Shown: positions 27,080 through 35,541 of the stretch, one piece after another
How positions within the stretch are numbered: the stretch's first letter is position 1
Layout of the letters: each line of letters begins with the position of its first letter
NCBI GenBank assembly: GCA_902780505.1
Contig: CACZFN010000005.1
Coordinates: forward strand, 1 to 64,000
DNA from: an uncultured Ruminococcus sp.
GTDB lineage: Bacteria > Bacillota > Clostridia > Oscillospirales > Ruminococcaceae
Reading direction: 5' to 3'
DNA length: 64,000 bases
Made by a program: the position numbers and the translations under genes
The notes under the pieces: model-generated
What the model was told of the DNA's origin: nothing
The model's database searches: none
Seen by the model: the letters and a program-made list of their open reading frames with translations, nothing else

Positions 27080-27210
27080 TTTTTTCAACAAGGCGCAAAC
27101 TCCCGAAAACTATGATTTTTCAACGGTTTCAACAGACTTTTAAACACTTTTTGAAGCCGAAAAACCAAAATCAGGCGGGTTTTCAACAAAAAGTGAGAAT
27201 TTTTCAACAT
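27080..27210. repeat. Cluster of TTTTCAACA-type 9-mers in a 650-base gap
   Basis: The gap 26882-27533 has no gene. Three copies of TTTTCAACA and two near copies (TTTTCAACG, GTTTCAACA) occur between 27080 and 27210, all on the plus strand, along with TTTTAAACA variants. They resemble degenerate DnaA boxes (TTATCCACA) but may be another protein's sites. Confidence 0.5.
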
Positions 27211-27470
27211 TTCTAAACAAAACAGGGCTGTTTTAAACAATCGGGTTATTTTATGGACATAAAGTTTTTTAAGGAAAATAACCGAGCCAAAAATATTAAT
27301 AAATCATACAAATATTATGAATATATGTTTAAAATTAGATTAAACTATTATGACAAAGTGCCTGAGGATTATTAAATCCGTTTGAGGTTTTCGTCGGTTT
27401 TCGTAAGCTTGAAGAACAGCCCCGAAAACAGGAACTTTAAAAAAATTTATACAAAATTTGCTTTTGCCTA

Positions 27471-27499
27471 TTGGCAAAGCGGCGTAAATGTGTTATAAT
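27471..27499 (+). promoter_or_regulatory. Promoter of rlmB
   Basis: TTGGCA (27471-27476), 17-base spacer, TATAAT (27494-27499) with an extended TG. Confidence 0.82.
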
Positions 27500-27533
27500 A
27501 TAGGGTGATGTATTTTTATAAAGGATTGAAAAT

Positions 27534-28313
27534 ATGAAAAACAGATTTGATAAAGAAAATGTCAGGCATGATACTGCTGACGAGCGCGGGCTTATCGTCG
27601 GGCGCAACCCCGTGATAGAAGCGCTCAGGGCAGAAAAGCTGATTGACCTTGTTTTTATAAATCCCGAGGCTGAGGGCTCTGTTAAGGTGATAATACGCCT
27701 TGCAAAGGAAAAGGGCATACCGATAAAGCAGGTAAGCGAGCAGAAGCTTAGTGCTATGTGCGGCGGGGCTTCGCATCAGGGCGTTGTCGCTATGGGTGCC
27801 TGTGCTGAATATAAGACACCGGGCGAGATCCTTGATATCGCAAGGCAGCGCGGGGAGGATCCGTTTATCATAATATGTGATGAAATTGAAGATCCGCATA
27901 ACCTCGGTGCGATAATAAGAACGGCAGAAACAGCGGGCGCACATGGGATAATAATCCCAAAGCGCAGGAGTGCTTCACTCAATCAGACGGTTTTCAAGAC
28001 CTCTGCGGGTGCGGCAAGCTGGCTGCCTGTTGCAAGGGTATCAAATATTGCACAGACTATAGACAGCCTTAAAAAAGAAGGTATATGGGTATACGGAACA
28101 GACGGCAGCGGTGAGAATTACACTAAAATGTCGCTGACAGGTCCGATAGCTCTCGTGATAGGTTCGGAAGGGTTCGGGATAAGCAGACTTGTCAGGGAAA
28201 AGTGTGATGCCCTTGTTTCACTGCCTATGAAGGGGAAGATAACGTCGCTCAATGCTTCGGTGGCGGCGGGGATATTCATGTATGAAGTAGTAAGACAGCG
28301 GGAAAGCAGATAA
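27534..28313 (+). CDS. rlmB: 23S rRNA 2'-O-methyltransferase RlmB, SpoU/TrmH family
   Basis: A 259-residue SPOUT methyltransferase. It has the N-terminal L30e-like substrate domain (VGRNPVIEALR) and the three SpoU motifs: EDPHNLGAIIRTAETAGAHG, LVIGSEGFGIS and LPMKGKITSLNASVAAGIFMY split over the knot. RlmB methylates the ribose of G2251 in 23S rRNA; some relatives modify other sites. It is followed within 35 bases by a membrane protein gene and is probably cotranscribed with it. Confidence 0.9.
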   Translation: MKNRFDKENVRHDTADERGLIVGRNPVIEALRAEKLIDLVFINPEAEGSVKVIIRLAKEKGIPIKQVSEQKLSAMCGGASHQGVVAMGACAEYKTPGEILDIARQRGEDPFIIICDEIEDPHNLGAIIRTAETAGAHGIIIPKRRSASLNQTVFKTSAGAASWLPVARVSNIAQTIDSLKKEGIWVYGTDGSGENYTKMSLTGPIALVIGSEGFGISRLVREKCDALVSLPMKGKITSLNASVAAGIFMYEVVRQRESR

Positions 28314-28346
28314 GCCTGCCCGTTGTGGATTGGAGTGATAAGAAAA

Positions 28347-30599
28347 GTGTCGGATAAGTTTTCCGTTGATGATATAATAGAGGAGTATTCCTCAAAGAGT
28401 CACAAAATGACTGAGGAGGAGCCTGTAAAGAATTCCGCTCATGTGAATGAAGAAAACGGCAGTGCCAATGATATCAGCGATACAGATAAGGAAAAAAGAC
28501 TTGATATCGAGCTTGAAAAGGTAAACGAGCTTATGGATATAAAGCGTGAGCAGGGGACTTTGTATAAAAGTTCCGATGTGCCGCCTGTGAACAGGGCGAG
28601 TATCAATGATATAAGTATGGCGCTTACAGGTAAGATAATACCCGAAACAGCGCAGATAGATCCTGTCATAGAGAAAAAGCTTGAATCGTCGGCTGACTAT
28701 GAAGAAAAAAGCGGACAGCTCGAAAAGAAGCGCAGGGATAAGGTAGAGGGCTTCAGGCTTAAAACTGACAGCTACGATAAGCCCGATACCCCCGATGACG
28801 AGGAAGCTGTATCAGATGATGACAGGCAGGAGGAAGCTTCGCCTGTAAAGCTTGAATATGAAGGCTTTGAAGATACAAAGAAGATAAAAGCGCATATTAC
28901 CGCCCTTAAAGAAAGCCTGGGGCTAAGGACAGCGATAACGGCTGTCTGTGCTGCGGTAAGCCTTTTTATCACCTGTTCAAATGACCTCGGTCTGTCACTT
29001 GTGTCGATATTTGATAAGGGATTAAGCCCGTCGGCATTTTTGTTTACAAATACGCTTATGGCATTGATTTCGATATTTGTGTGCTATAATGTTATTGTAT
29101 CAGGGCTTGGGAACCTGCTTCGCGCAAAGCCCGACTGTGACAGTGTGGCGGCACTCGGTGCGTTCACTACAACGGTGCTCGGTGTCATAACGCTGTTCAG
29201 GGCGGATATAGTAAGGGAAAACTACTACCACGTTTATATATGCTCCGGAATACTCGGGCTATTGTTCAATTCGGCCGGCAAGCTTATGATAGCTAAGAGA
29301 ACTGAGGAAAACTTCAGCTTTGTTTCGTCAGATAACGAAAAGTATGCGGTGAGCCTGGTAAAGAATAAAGACACAGCTTCAAAGCTTTCCCCTAAGATAT
29401 CCGCAGGTGAGCCTAAGCTTATAGCGGCAAGAAAAACGGAATTTGTAAAGGGCTTTATGAAAAACTCCTGCTGTTCTGATATCGCCGACAAGCACGCTAA
29501 AAGGCTTGCACCGATAATCCTGCTTGTTTCACTTGTTATAGGCGTGCTTGTGTTCTTGACCGATAAAAATGCATCTGATACACAGAATAAGCTTCTGTTC
29601 GCGGCATCAGTGTTCTCGGGGGCCGTGTGTATTGCAAGTCCGCTTTCACTCATGCTTGTGGTAAACCTCCCGCTTTACAGAATGTCACTGCGTTCAACAA
29701 AGGAATCCGCTGTGGTGCTCGGGTATGAAGCGGCTAAGGAGATGGCTTCGGGTGACTGTATAGTTACCGATGCTTCAAGGCTTTTCCCAAGGGGCACTGT
29801 AGACCTTGTGAACCTTAAAGTGACAAGCCGTACAATGGTAGAGGAATGTATACTTATGGCGGCAAGCCTTTCCTTTGCGGCGAAAAGTGTGCTTGTGCCG
29901 ACTTTTTACAGAATGCTCAAGGGCAAAACGGAAATGCTCTACCCTGTTGAAAGCTACATAATAGAGGACGGGCAGGGGATCTCGGGGTGGATCGAGAATA
30001 AGCGTGTCCTGCTCGGTACAAGAGAGCATATGGAAAACCATTCCATCGAGGGACTTCCCACACTTGCGAAGGAGAGAGAGTATGCAAAGGACAATACTGT
30101 GCTTTACCTTTCGATTTCCGGGATAGTATCTACGCTTTTTGTGGTTAAGATAACTGCTGATGATGAAATAAAGAAGGTACTTTCCGAACTTGAATATGAT
30201 GATATCAGGGTATCGGTCAGGTCGTCGGACGGCTTTATAAGTGCATCACTTATATGTGATTTGTTTGACTTGCCGGATAATATGATAACAATGGTGCCTT
30301 TCAGGTTCCATAAGGCTTATGAAGCAAGAACAGGCTATAAGGAAAAGACCGAAGCAGGCTGCCTTACATCAGGCCGCTTTACCTCGGTGGCAAGGCTTGC
30401 TACTATGTCAAGAAACTTTATGGGCGTTGCGGCAAACGGCATGATATTCCAGTATGCGGCACTCGTTTTAGGGTTTGCGCTTACTGCCGGAATGCTCGTT
30501 TTCGGCAATCTGTCGGAACTTTCAGCATCTATCGTGTGCACGTATCAGGCGATAATGCTTATTATAACACTTGTTTATCAGCATTTCAGAAAAATATAA
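28347..30599 (+). CDS. Degenerate P-type-ATPase-like membrane protein
   Basis: After ~200 acidic, disordered cytosolic residues come six membrane helices, a cytosolic part and two final helices, the layout of a P1B ATPase without metal-binding domains. The segment GISGWIENKRVLLGTREHM matches the P1B nucleotide-binding loop. The helix motif CPC is replaced by CIASPLSL. At the phosphorylation site the aspartate is kept (Asp475) but DKTGT is DASRL, and the TGDN loop is replaced by VRSSDG. It is therefore unlikely to pump ions by the normal cycle. The GTG at 28347 follows GGAGTGAT; a TTG at 28323 is possible. Function unknown. Confidence 0.75.
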   Translation: MSDKFSVDDIIEEYSSKSHKMTEEEPVKNSAHVNEENGSANDISDTDKEKRLDIELEKVNELMDIKREQGTLYKSSDVPPVNRASINDISMALTGKIIPETAQIDPVIEKKLESSADYEEKSGQLEKKRRDKVEGFRLKTDSYDKPDTPDDEEAVSDDDRQEEASPVKLEYEGFEDTKKIKAHITALKESLGLRTAITAVCAAVSLFITCSNDLGLSLVSIFDKGLSPSAFLFTNTLMALISIFVCYNVIVSGLGNLLRAKPDCDSVAALGAFTTTVLGVITLFRADIVRENYYHVYICSGILGLLFNSAGKLMIAKRTEENFSFVSSDNEKYAVSLVKNKDTASKLSPKISAGEPKLIAARKTEFVKGFMKNSCCSDIADKHAKRLAPIILLVSLVIGVLVFLTDKNASDTQNKLLFAASVFSGAVCIASPLSLMLVVNLPLYRMSLRSTKESAVVLGYEAAKEMASGDCIVTDASRLFPRGTVDLVNLKVTSRTMVEECILMAASLSFAAKSVLVPTFYRMLKGKTEMLYPVESYIIEDGQGISGWIENKRVLLGTREHMENHSIEGLPTLAKEREYAKDNTVLYLSISGIVSTLFVVKITADDEIKKVLSELEYDDIRVSVRSSDGFISASLICDLFDLPDNMITMVPFRFHKAYEARTGYKEKTEAGCLTSGRFTSVARLATMSRNFMGVAANGMIFQYAALVLGFALTAGMLVFGNLSELSASIVCTYQAIMLIITLVYQHFRKI

Positions 30600-30602
30600 A
30601 AC

Positions 30603-30635
30603 AAACGGGCTGCAAACTTGTTGCAGTCCGTTTTT
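30603..30635 (+). terminator. Terminator after the P-type-ATPase-like gene
   Basis: AAACGG and CTGCAA pair with TTGCAG and CCGTTT around a short loop, followed by T-rich sequence. Confidence 0.82.
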
Positions 30636-30707
30636 GTGTACTTTATAACTTCTTCTTTGCAGATGTATTCCTTAGATAAATCAGAATTTGTGGGGCAAGG
30701 CGGCAGT

Positions 30708-30888
30708 GCGAAGGGGTTTGGGGGCACTTGTCTATTGCGTAGACAGGCAAAGCCCCCAATAAGCCGCTGCAATGCGGCTTAAACCTCTCCCTGTGAATAA
30801 TATTTAGAATAATAATAAGCCAGGCTGGGTATTTGCTGCCTGCGGCAGCATTGGGGGGCTTTGCGGTCGCCCCCCAAACCCCCTTCGC
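30708..30888. repeat. GC-rich nested palindromic repeat
   Basis: Outer arms at 30708-30725 and 30869-30888 (GCGAAGGGGTTTGGGGGC and its near complement) and inner arms at 30748-30760 and 30850-30863 (CAAAGCCCCCAAT) enclose smaller hairpins. It fills most of the 330-base gap before the IspD-like gene and has no coding capacity. It looks like a dispersed repeat, but no second copy is in the window. Confidence 0.6.
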
Positions 30889-30929
30889 ATATGCATTTTA
30901 CACAAAACTACCAAAGTAAAAAGGAAAGT

Positions 30930-31619
30930 TTATAATAATATTCTTGCTATATCAAGATCACCTGCTGTGGTGAGCTTGATATTTTTGTAATCGCCCATAA
31001 CCATGTGTATTTTGCCGCCTGTAAGTGTAATTGCCGAACAGGTGTCGGTCATTGAAAGTTTTCCGGTGTCATCAAGGTTTTTGTATGCGGCTAAAAGGTC
31101 ATCAAGCATAAATGTCTGCGGTGTCTGCGCAGCATAAAGCTCACTTCTTTTTGGTACGCTGTCTACAGTCTGCCCGCTCCCTGATATGATGACCGTGTCT
31201 GTAACAGGGACGTATGTACCGACTGCCCTGTGTTCTTTGCACGCTTCAATATTTTTAAGTATTATTTCGCGGCTGACAAACGGCCTTACTGCGTCATGTG
31301 TTATAAGGATATGCCCGCCCCCGGGGTGTTCGCTTTCAGCAAGCTGAGCACAATTCAATACTGTTTCGTTTCTGTCGCTGCCGCCTTCGGTGACGGTAAT
31401 GCGTGACCTGTCAAGCGAAAACAGTTCAAGCTGCCCTTCAAGGTATGAGATCCAGTCCTTATGGCAGCCGATATATATATTGTCGATATCGCTTACCGAC
31501 AAAAACTTTTCTAACGTGTATAAAATAAGCGGCTTGTCTTTTATAATGGCAAACTGCTTGGGGCGGTCAAGTCCCATACGGCTGCCCGTACCGCCCGCAA
31601 CTATGCAGGTGAATATCAT
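30930..31619 (-). CDS. IspD/TarI-family cytidylyltransferase
   Basis: A 229-residue CTP-dependent nucleotidyltransferase with VAGGTGSRMG and RPKQF (CTP site), HDAVRPFV and TPQTF motifs. The family includes IspD (MEP pathway of isoprenoids) and TarI (CDP-ribitol for teichoic acid). The AGGTGSRMG form leans to TarI-like, but no tarJ reductase is adjacent and no other isoprenoid gene is present, so I leave the choice open. It is the last gene of a three-gene minus-strand operon. Confidence 0.82.
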   Translation of the reverse strand: MIFTCIVAGGTGSRMGLDRPKQFAIIKDKPLILYTLEKFLSVSDIDNIYIGCHKDWISYLEGQLELFSLDRSRITVTEGGSDRNETVLNCAQLAESEHPGGGHILITHDAVRPFVSREIILKNIEACKEHRAVGTYVPVTDTVIISGSGQTVDSVPKRSELYAAQTPQTFMLDDLLAAYKNLDDTGKLSMTDTCSAITLTGGKIHMVMGDYKNIKLTTAGDLDIARILL

Positions 31620-31632
31620 GTTTTTGCTCTCC

Positions 31633-32148
31633 CTATGCTATGTTGATAAAGCGGAACTCACCGCCATCAAAAATAACGGCACTGTGAGAAGAACCTGCTT
31701 TCGGTATAGATACACTTCCGGGGTTGACAGCGCGAAAATGCCCATGCATAGCGTTTTCGGGAATATGTGTGTGGCCGTAAAGAAGTACATCGCCTTCAGC
31801 AAGCGGGGGAGGGTTATCGGGGTTATACTTGTGCCCGTGGGTGAGCAGCATTCTCACCCCGTCTGCAAATATCCACGCATAATCGGCAAGCAGCGGGAAA
31901 TCAAGCACCATCTGGTCGACCTCGGTGTCGCAGTTGCCGCGTACACATATTATCCTGTCACTGTATGGTTCAAGCAGGCTTATCACCTCTTTGGGCGAAT
32001 AATCCCTCGGCAGGTCATTTCGCGGCCCGTGGTAGAGTATGTCCCCAAGCAGCACAAGCTGCTGCGCCCCGCTTTCATCAAGGCTTTCAAGCATTTTTTT
32101 GCAGTAGTATGCCGAGCCGTGTATGTCTGATGCTATAAAAAGCTTCAT
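31633..32148 (-). CDS. yfcE: Metallophosphoesterase, YfcE type
   Basis: A 171-residue calcineurin-like phosphoesterase with the metal-binding series SDIHG, GDILYHGP, GNCD, THGH and GHTH. The GDILYHGPRNDLP segment is typical of YfcE, which has phosphodiesterase activity in vitro. It overlaps the upstream SGNH gene by four bases. Its biological substrate is unknown. Confidence 0.88.
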   Translation of the reverse strand: MKLFIASDIHGSAYYCKKMLESLDESGAQQLVLLGDILYHGPRNDLPRDYSPKEVISLLEPYSDRIICVRGNCDTEVDQMVLDFPLLADYAWIFADGVRMLLTHGHKYNPDNPPPLAEGDVLLYGHTHIPENAMHGHFRAVNPGSVSIPKAGSSHSAVIFDGGEFRFINIA

Positions 32149-33191
32149 TTGCCTTCACCTTTTTTCTTTACATAAATTACCGTACATACAGCTGTCAAAA
32201 CGGCTGCCGAAGCCCCTGCGATAATGAAAAGGTAAGTCCTGCTGCTTTTTTCATCACTATCTGACACCGCTGCTGCGGCTTCTTCCGTTTTAGGCTTTTC
32301 TACTTGTATCTGATAGCGTGTCTGGTGTATGAGCCTGTCAAGGTTTTCAAATATTATCTTGTGCCCGTAGACGTTCGGGTGGATGTCCATTTTTGATATA
32401 TTGGTAAGCTCCTTTCCCTGCCCCGAAAACGCCGTGTAGATGTCGGCAACAGTATAATTTTCGCTTCCGTCATCACTTAACGCATGGCTCTTTATCTGTT
32501 CGTTGAGCGCAGTTATCTTGCTGTTTGCAAATGCGGTGAATATTTTTGAGATATTTGTGTTGTCAAACGGGTTATAAACTGTCTGTATTATTATCCTTGC
32601 ATCAGTCCTTTGGGATATATACGAATAAAGATCGCTGATATTATCGCCGAATTTTTCTATGTTTTCGTCAAGTTCCCGCGTAAGTCCTGCGGTCAGCTTA
32701 GATATGTCAGCAAGATCCATATCACCGAAGAAATCCTTCATATTCAGGCCGCTGTCGCTGTTTTTGGAAAAGTACCTGAAAAGTGTGTGCAGAAGATCAT
32801 TGCCGCCGATCGAGATAAGCACGATATCGCAGGTCTCAAAATAGCTGTCGTATTTGCCGCCGAGCGTATCGTCAAGCAGCTCGGCAGAAGTCTGCCCGTC
32901 GTAGGCGAGGTTTGTAAGCGTTTCCTTACCTGCGGGGAGTTCGTTTTCATAGCTTTTTAACAGCATATTGGCGTATGAATCTACCTTTTCCCTGCCGTCC
33001 TTGTACCCTTCAAGCCCGAAGCCTGTTGCGATAGAATCCCCGAGTACAAGCATATTCTGCGGGACGGGGGAGTCGTAAATGTCGTATTGAGCATCATCAG
33101 CAAGCGCAGTCAGCGAAAACGCAAGCCCTATAACAGATGCCGTGACCGCACAGATGGTTTTTCTCAGAATGCTGTGAATGTGTAAGTACAT
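32145..33191 (-). CDS. Membrane-anchored SGNH/GDSL hydrolase
   Basis: A signal peptide (residues 1-~32, ending ALADDA) is followed by an SGNH esterase domain with GDSIATGFG (Ser nucleophile), GGND (oxyanion) and DIHPNVYGH (Asp and His). A C-terminal helix (YLFIIAGASAAVLTAVCTVIYV) and basic tail anchor it to the outside of the membrane. It may deacylate a surface polymer or lipid. The ATG at 33191 follows GAAGGTG; it heads the operon with yfcE and the cytidylyltransferase. Confidence 0.87.
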   Translation of the reverse strand: MYLHIHSILRKTICAVTASVIGLAFSLTALADDAQYDIYDSPVPQNMLVLGDSIATGFGLEGYKDGREKVDSYANMLLKSYENELPAGKETLTNLAYDGQTSAELLDDTLGGKYDSYFETCDIVLISIGGNDLLHTLFRYFSKNSDSGLNMKDFFGDMDLADISKLTAGLTRELDENIEKFGDNISDLYSYISQRTDARIIIQTVYNPFDNTNISKIFTAFANSKITALNEQIKSHALSDDGSENYTVADIYTAFSGQGKELTNISKMDIHPNVYGHKIIFENLDRLIHQTRYQIQVEKPKTEEAAAAVSDSDEKSSRTYLFIIAGASAAVLTAVCTVIYVKKKGEGK

Positions 33192-33205
33192 AGTGTTCAC
33201 CTTCT

Positions 33206-33326
33206 TAAAAGTATTATAGCGTATAAGCGAAGCGTTATGCTATAATTGCCCATAAATGCAGGGAGTGCCGCCTGCGAGACGTATCTGCACGGGCATAAGT
33301 ATAATGAATGCCTGCATTCATTATAG
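33206..33326 (-). promoter_or_regulatory. Structured leader of the SGNH operon
   Basis: The leader between the promoter and the SGNH start has three hairpins: ATTATAGCGTATAA with TTATGCTATAAT around 33206-33245, TGCCC with GGGCA plus TGCAG with CTGCA near 33249-33297, and ATGAATGC with GCATTCAT near 33304-33321. It does not match a riboswitch class I know. It accounts for part of the 33192-33599 gap. Confidence 0.4.
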
Positions 33327-33348
33327 CATATTTTTTTTGACTTGTAAA
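33320..33348 (-). promoter_or_regulatory. Promoter of the SGNH - yfcE - cytidylyltransferase operon
   Basis: Minus-strand TTTACA (33343-33348), 17-base spacer, TATAAT (33320-33325) with an extended TG. Confidence 0.75.
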
Positions 33349-33512
33349 CTGTTATCTGTAAGTTTAAACATATAAAATATTAATATACCAAAGCACTTTG
33401 TGCGATTTGCATTAAATAGTCAAAACATATTAGCTGAACAGGGTGTGTTGTATGAATTGCATAAAATATTAGTTTAATTCTGTTGCATATAATAAAAATA
33501 CAACAAAATCTA

Positions 33513-33541
33513 TTGACATTTATATGCTGTTGTGTTATTAT
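33513..33541 (+). promoter_or_regulatory. Promoter of the AraC-family gene
   Basis: TTGACA (33513-33518), 17-base spacer, TATTAT (33536-33541). Confidence 0.75.
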
Positions 33542-33599
33542 AAAATAAGATAATATGAAACGTATAACATCCCCATGACTGTGCAAAGGAGATATAAAA

Positions 33600-34430
33600 A
33601 TGACCGATTATTGTTACCCTGTACTTGGTGAAGAGGCTGATCTCCCAATGTACGTACTTGGTGTAGGTGCAAGGGATCAGGAATTTCATTTTATAAGAGA
33701 AGACGGCTACCCCAACCATCAGATAATATACTGTGTAAGGGGACACGGCGTGTTAAAGCTTGATGGCGAAACTTACGAGATAGGTGCGGGAACGGGTATG
33801 TTCCTGCCTATAGGCAAGCCGCACGAGTATTACCCGACTGAGGATATATGGGAAACCCACTGGATAACCTTTGCGGGCAGTGAAGTCGATAATATCCTTT
33901 CGTTTATAAAGCTTGACAAAGCAAGGGTGTTCACTATCCACGAGTTGAATCAGATAGAGGCTATATTCAAGAAAATGCTGTACCTGATGAAAACAAATTA
34001 CTACTACTGCGGTATACAGTGTTCGGTACTGCTCTATCAGTTTTTTATGGAACTTCACAGGGTGGTGAACCTTCAAAACGGTACGCAGGAAAGCCAGAAG
34101 CTCAATCAGCTTTCCCCTGTACTTGAATATATCGACAAAAACTATAAGCGTGATATCACACTTGTTGAACTTGCAGACCTTATTGACCTTTCCCCGCAGT
34201 ACCTTTGCAGGCTTTTTAAGGAATGTCTTAGCATACGCCCGTTTGAATACCTTGCAAGGAAGCGTGTTCAGCAGGCAAAGCTTCTTCTTCTTGAAGGCAA
34301 GTGGAATATAAACGAAATAGCTTCAATGGTGGGGTATAACGATTGCAGTTACTTCTGCGCCGTGTTCAAAAGGCACGAAATGCTTTCCCCCGCTGAGTTC
34401 AGGAGTCTTCACAGAAAGGCATCAAAATAG
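33600..34430 (+). CDS. AraC-family transcriptional regulator
   Basis: A 276-residue regulator. Residues ~20-100 form a cupin-like ligand domain (HGVLKLDGETYEIGAGTGMFLP) and residues ~175-276 carry two helix-turn-helix motifs with the family signature WNINEIASMVGYNDCSYFC near residue 240. This group usually senses a sugar and activates sugar-use genes. No sugar operon is adjacent; the nearest candidate is the orphan solute-binding gene 9 kb away. AAAGGAG precedes the ATG. Confidence 0.92.
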   Translation: MTDYCYPVLGEEADLPMYVLGVGARDQEFHFIREDGYPNHQIIYCVRGHGVLKLDGETYEIGAGTGMFLPIGKPHEYYPTEDIWETHWITFAGSEVDNILSFIKLDKARVFTIHELNQIEAIFKKMLYLMKTNYYYCGIQCSVLLYQFFMELHRVVNLQNGTQESQKLNQLSPVLEYIDKNYKRDITLVELADLIDLSPQYLCRLFKECLSIRPFEYLARKRVQQAKLLLLEGKWNINEIASMVGYNDCSYFCAVFKRHEMLSPAEFRSLHRKASK

Positions 34431-34437
34431 TTTATAT

Positions 34438-34472
34438 CGGCATAGCTGTGTTTTGGCTGTGCCGTTTTTTTT
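34438..34472 (+). terminator. Terminator of the AraC-family gene
   Basis: CGGCATAGC pairs with GCTGTGCCG, followed by eight T. Confidence 0.88.
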
Positions 34473-34505
34473 GAGGCAAGTATGTGTAAAAAAACCGTTA
34501 AATTA

Positions 34506-34534
34506 TTGACAATGGGCTTTGTGTGTAGTATAAT
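34506..34534 (+). promoter_or_regulatory. Perfect consensus promoter of tpiA
   Basis: TTGACA (34506-34511), 17-base spacer, TATAAT (34529-34534). The start of transcription would fall ~200 bases before tpiA, upstream of the repeat at 34552-34711. Confidence 0.9.
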
Positions 34535-34551
34535 TAAAGAGTAATATTATA

Positions 34552-34711
34552 TTAAGGCAACACCGCACGACTATTGTACGTCAGAAACGCAGTCAGGTTT
34601 TTCGTCAGAGTGACTAAAAACGACGCAGGTTTACTGACGTAAGTCAAGGAGTTTTTGGTTACTATGACGGAAAATATGCAAGTTTATGACGTGCAAGCGG
34701 TGTTGCCTTAA
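34552..34711. mobile_element. MITE-like element in the tpiA leader
   Basis: A 160-base element with perfect 15-base terminal inverted repeats, TTAAGGCAACACCGC and GCGGTGTTGCCTTAA, and an inner TACGTCAG/CTGACGTA pair. It has no open reading frame of note. It lies between the tpiA promoter and ribosome site, so it is transcribed as leader RNA. The same right end recurs before rfbB at 62494-62507. Confidence 0.85.
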
Positions 34712-34735
34712 ATCTATTAAGAAGGAGTTTTTAAA

Positions 34736-35512
34736 ATGAACAAGTCTTTAAGAAAAGCAATAATCGCAGGCAACTGGAAGATGAACAAGACAAGGCCTGA
34801 GGCTAAGGAACTTTTAGAGGCAATAAAGCCTTTAGTTGCTAACGCAGAGGGTAATGTTGAGGTAATAGCTTGTGTGCCTTTTACAAACCTTGAAACAGCT
34901 GTTGCGGCTACAGCAGGATCTAACGTAAAGGTCGGCGCTGAGAACGTGCACTTTGAAAAAAGCGGCGCCTTCACAGGAGAGATAAGCGCTGATATGCTCG
35001 TTGAGGTAGGCGTGGAGTATGTTGTCATCGGTCATAGCGAAAGAAGACAGTATTTCGGCGAAACAGATGAAACTGTAAACAAGAGAACTATCGCGGCACT
35101 TAATGCAGGCCTTAAACCTATCGTTTGCGTGGGCGAACTTAAATGGGAACGTGAGTGCAATATCACAGAAGAAGTTATCGCACGCCAGATAAAGCTTGAC
35201 TTGTGGTCTTTAACAGCTGAGCAGGTAAAGAACGTAGTTATCGCATATGAGCCTGTATGGGCTATAGGCACCGGCCTTACAGCCACACCCGATCAGGCAC
35301 AGGAAGTTTGCGCATTTATAAGAGCGCAGCTTGCTAAGCTATATGACAAGGCTACAGCTGATGCAGTAACTATCCAGTACGGCGGCTCTATGAATGCAGG
35401 CAACGCAGCAGAACTCCTTGCAAAGCCTGATATCGACGGCGGCCTTATAGGCGGCGCTTCACTTAAAGCACAGGATTTCAATACAATAGTTCAGGCGGCT
35501 GTAAACGGCTGA
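34736..35512 (+). CDS. tpiA: Triose-phosphate isomerase
   Basis: TIM-barrel enzyme of 258 residues that interconverts dihydroxyacetone phosphate and glyceraldehyde 3-phosphate in glycolysis. The active-site residues are present: Lys15 (GNWKMNK), His in IGHSERRQ near residue 100 and Glu in AYEPVWAIGTG near residue 170, with the phosphate loop GGSMN. AAGGAG precedes the ATG. It leads a likely operon with a membrane protein gene and gpmI. Confidence 0.97.
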   Translation: MNKSLRKAIIAGNWKMNKTRPEAKELLEAIKPLVANAEGNVEVIACVPFTNLETAVAATAGSNVKVGAENVHFEKSGAFTGEISADMLVEVGVEYVVIGHSERRQYFGETDETVNKRTIAALNAGLKPIVCVGELKWERECNITEEVIARQIKLDLWSLTAEQVKNVVIAYEPVWAIGTGLTATPDQAQEVCAFIRAQLAKLYDKATADAVTIQYGGSMNAGNAAELLAKPDIDGGLIGGASLKAQDFNTIVQAAVNG

Positions 35513-35541
35513 TAAGCTTTTGATAAAGGCGGCTGGTCCAG

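Noticed and set aside
27080-27210. The 9-mer cluster as a CRISPR array
   Set aside because: The repeats are too short and unevenly spaced, and there are no cas genes.
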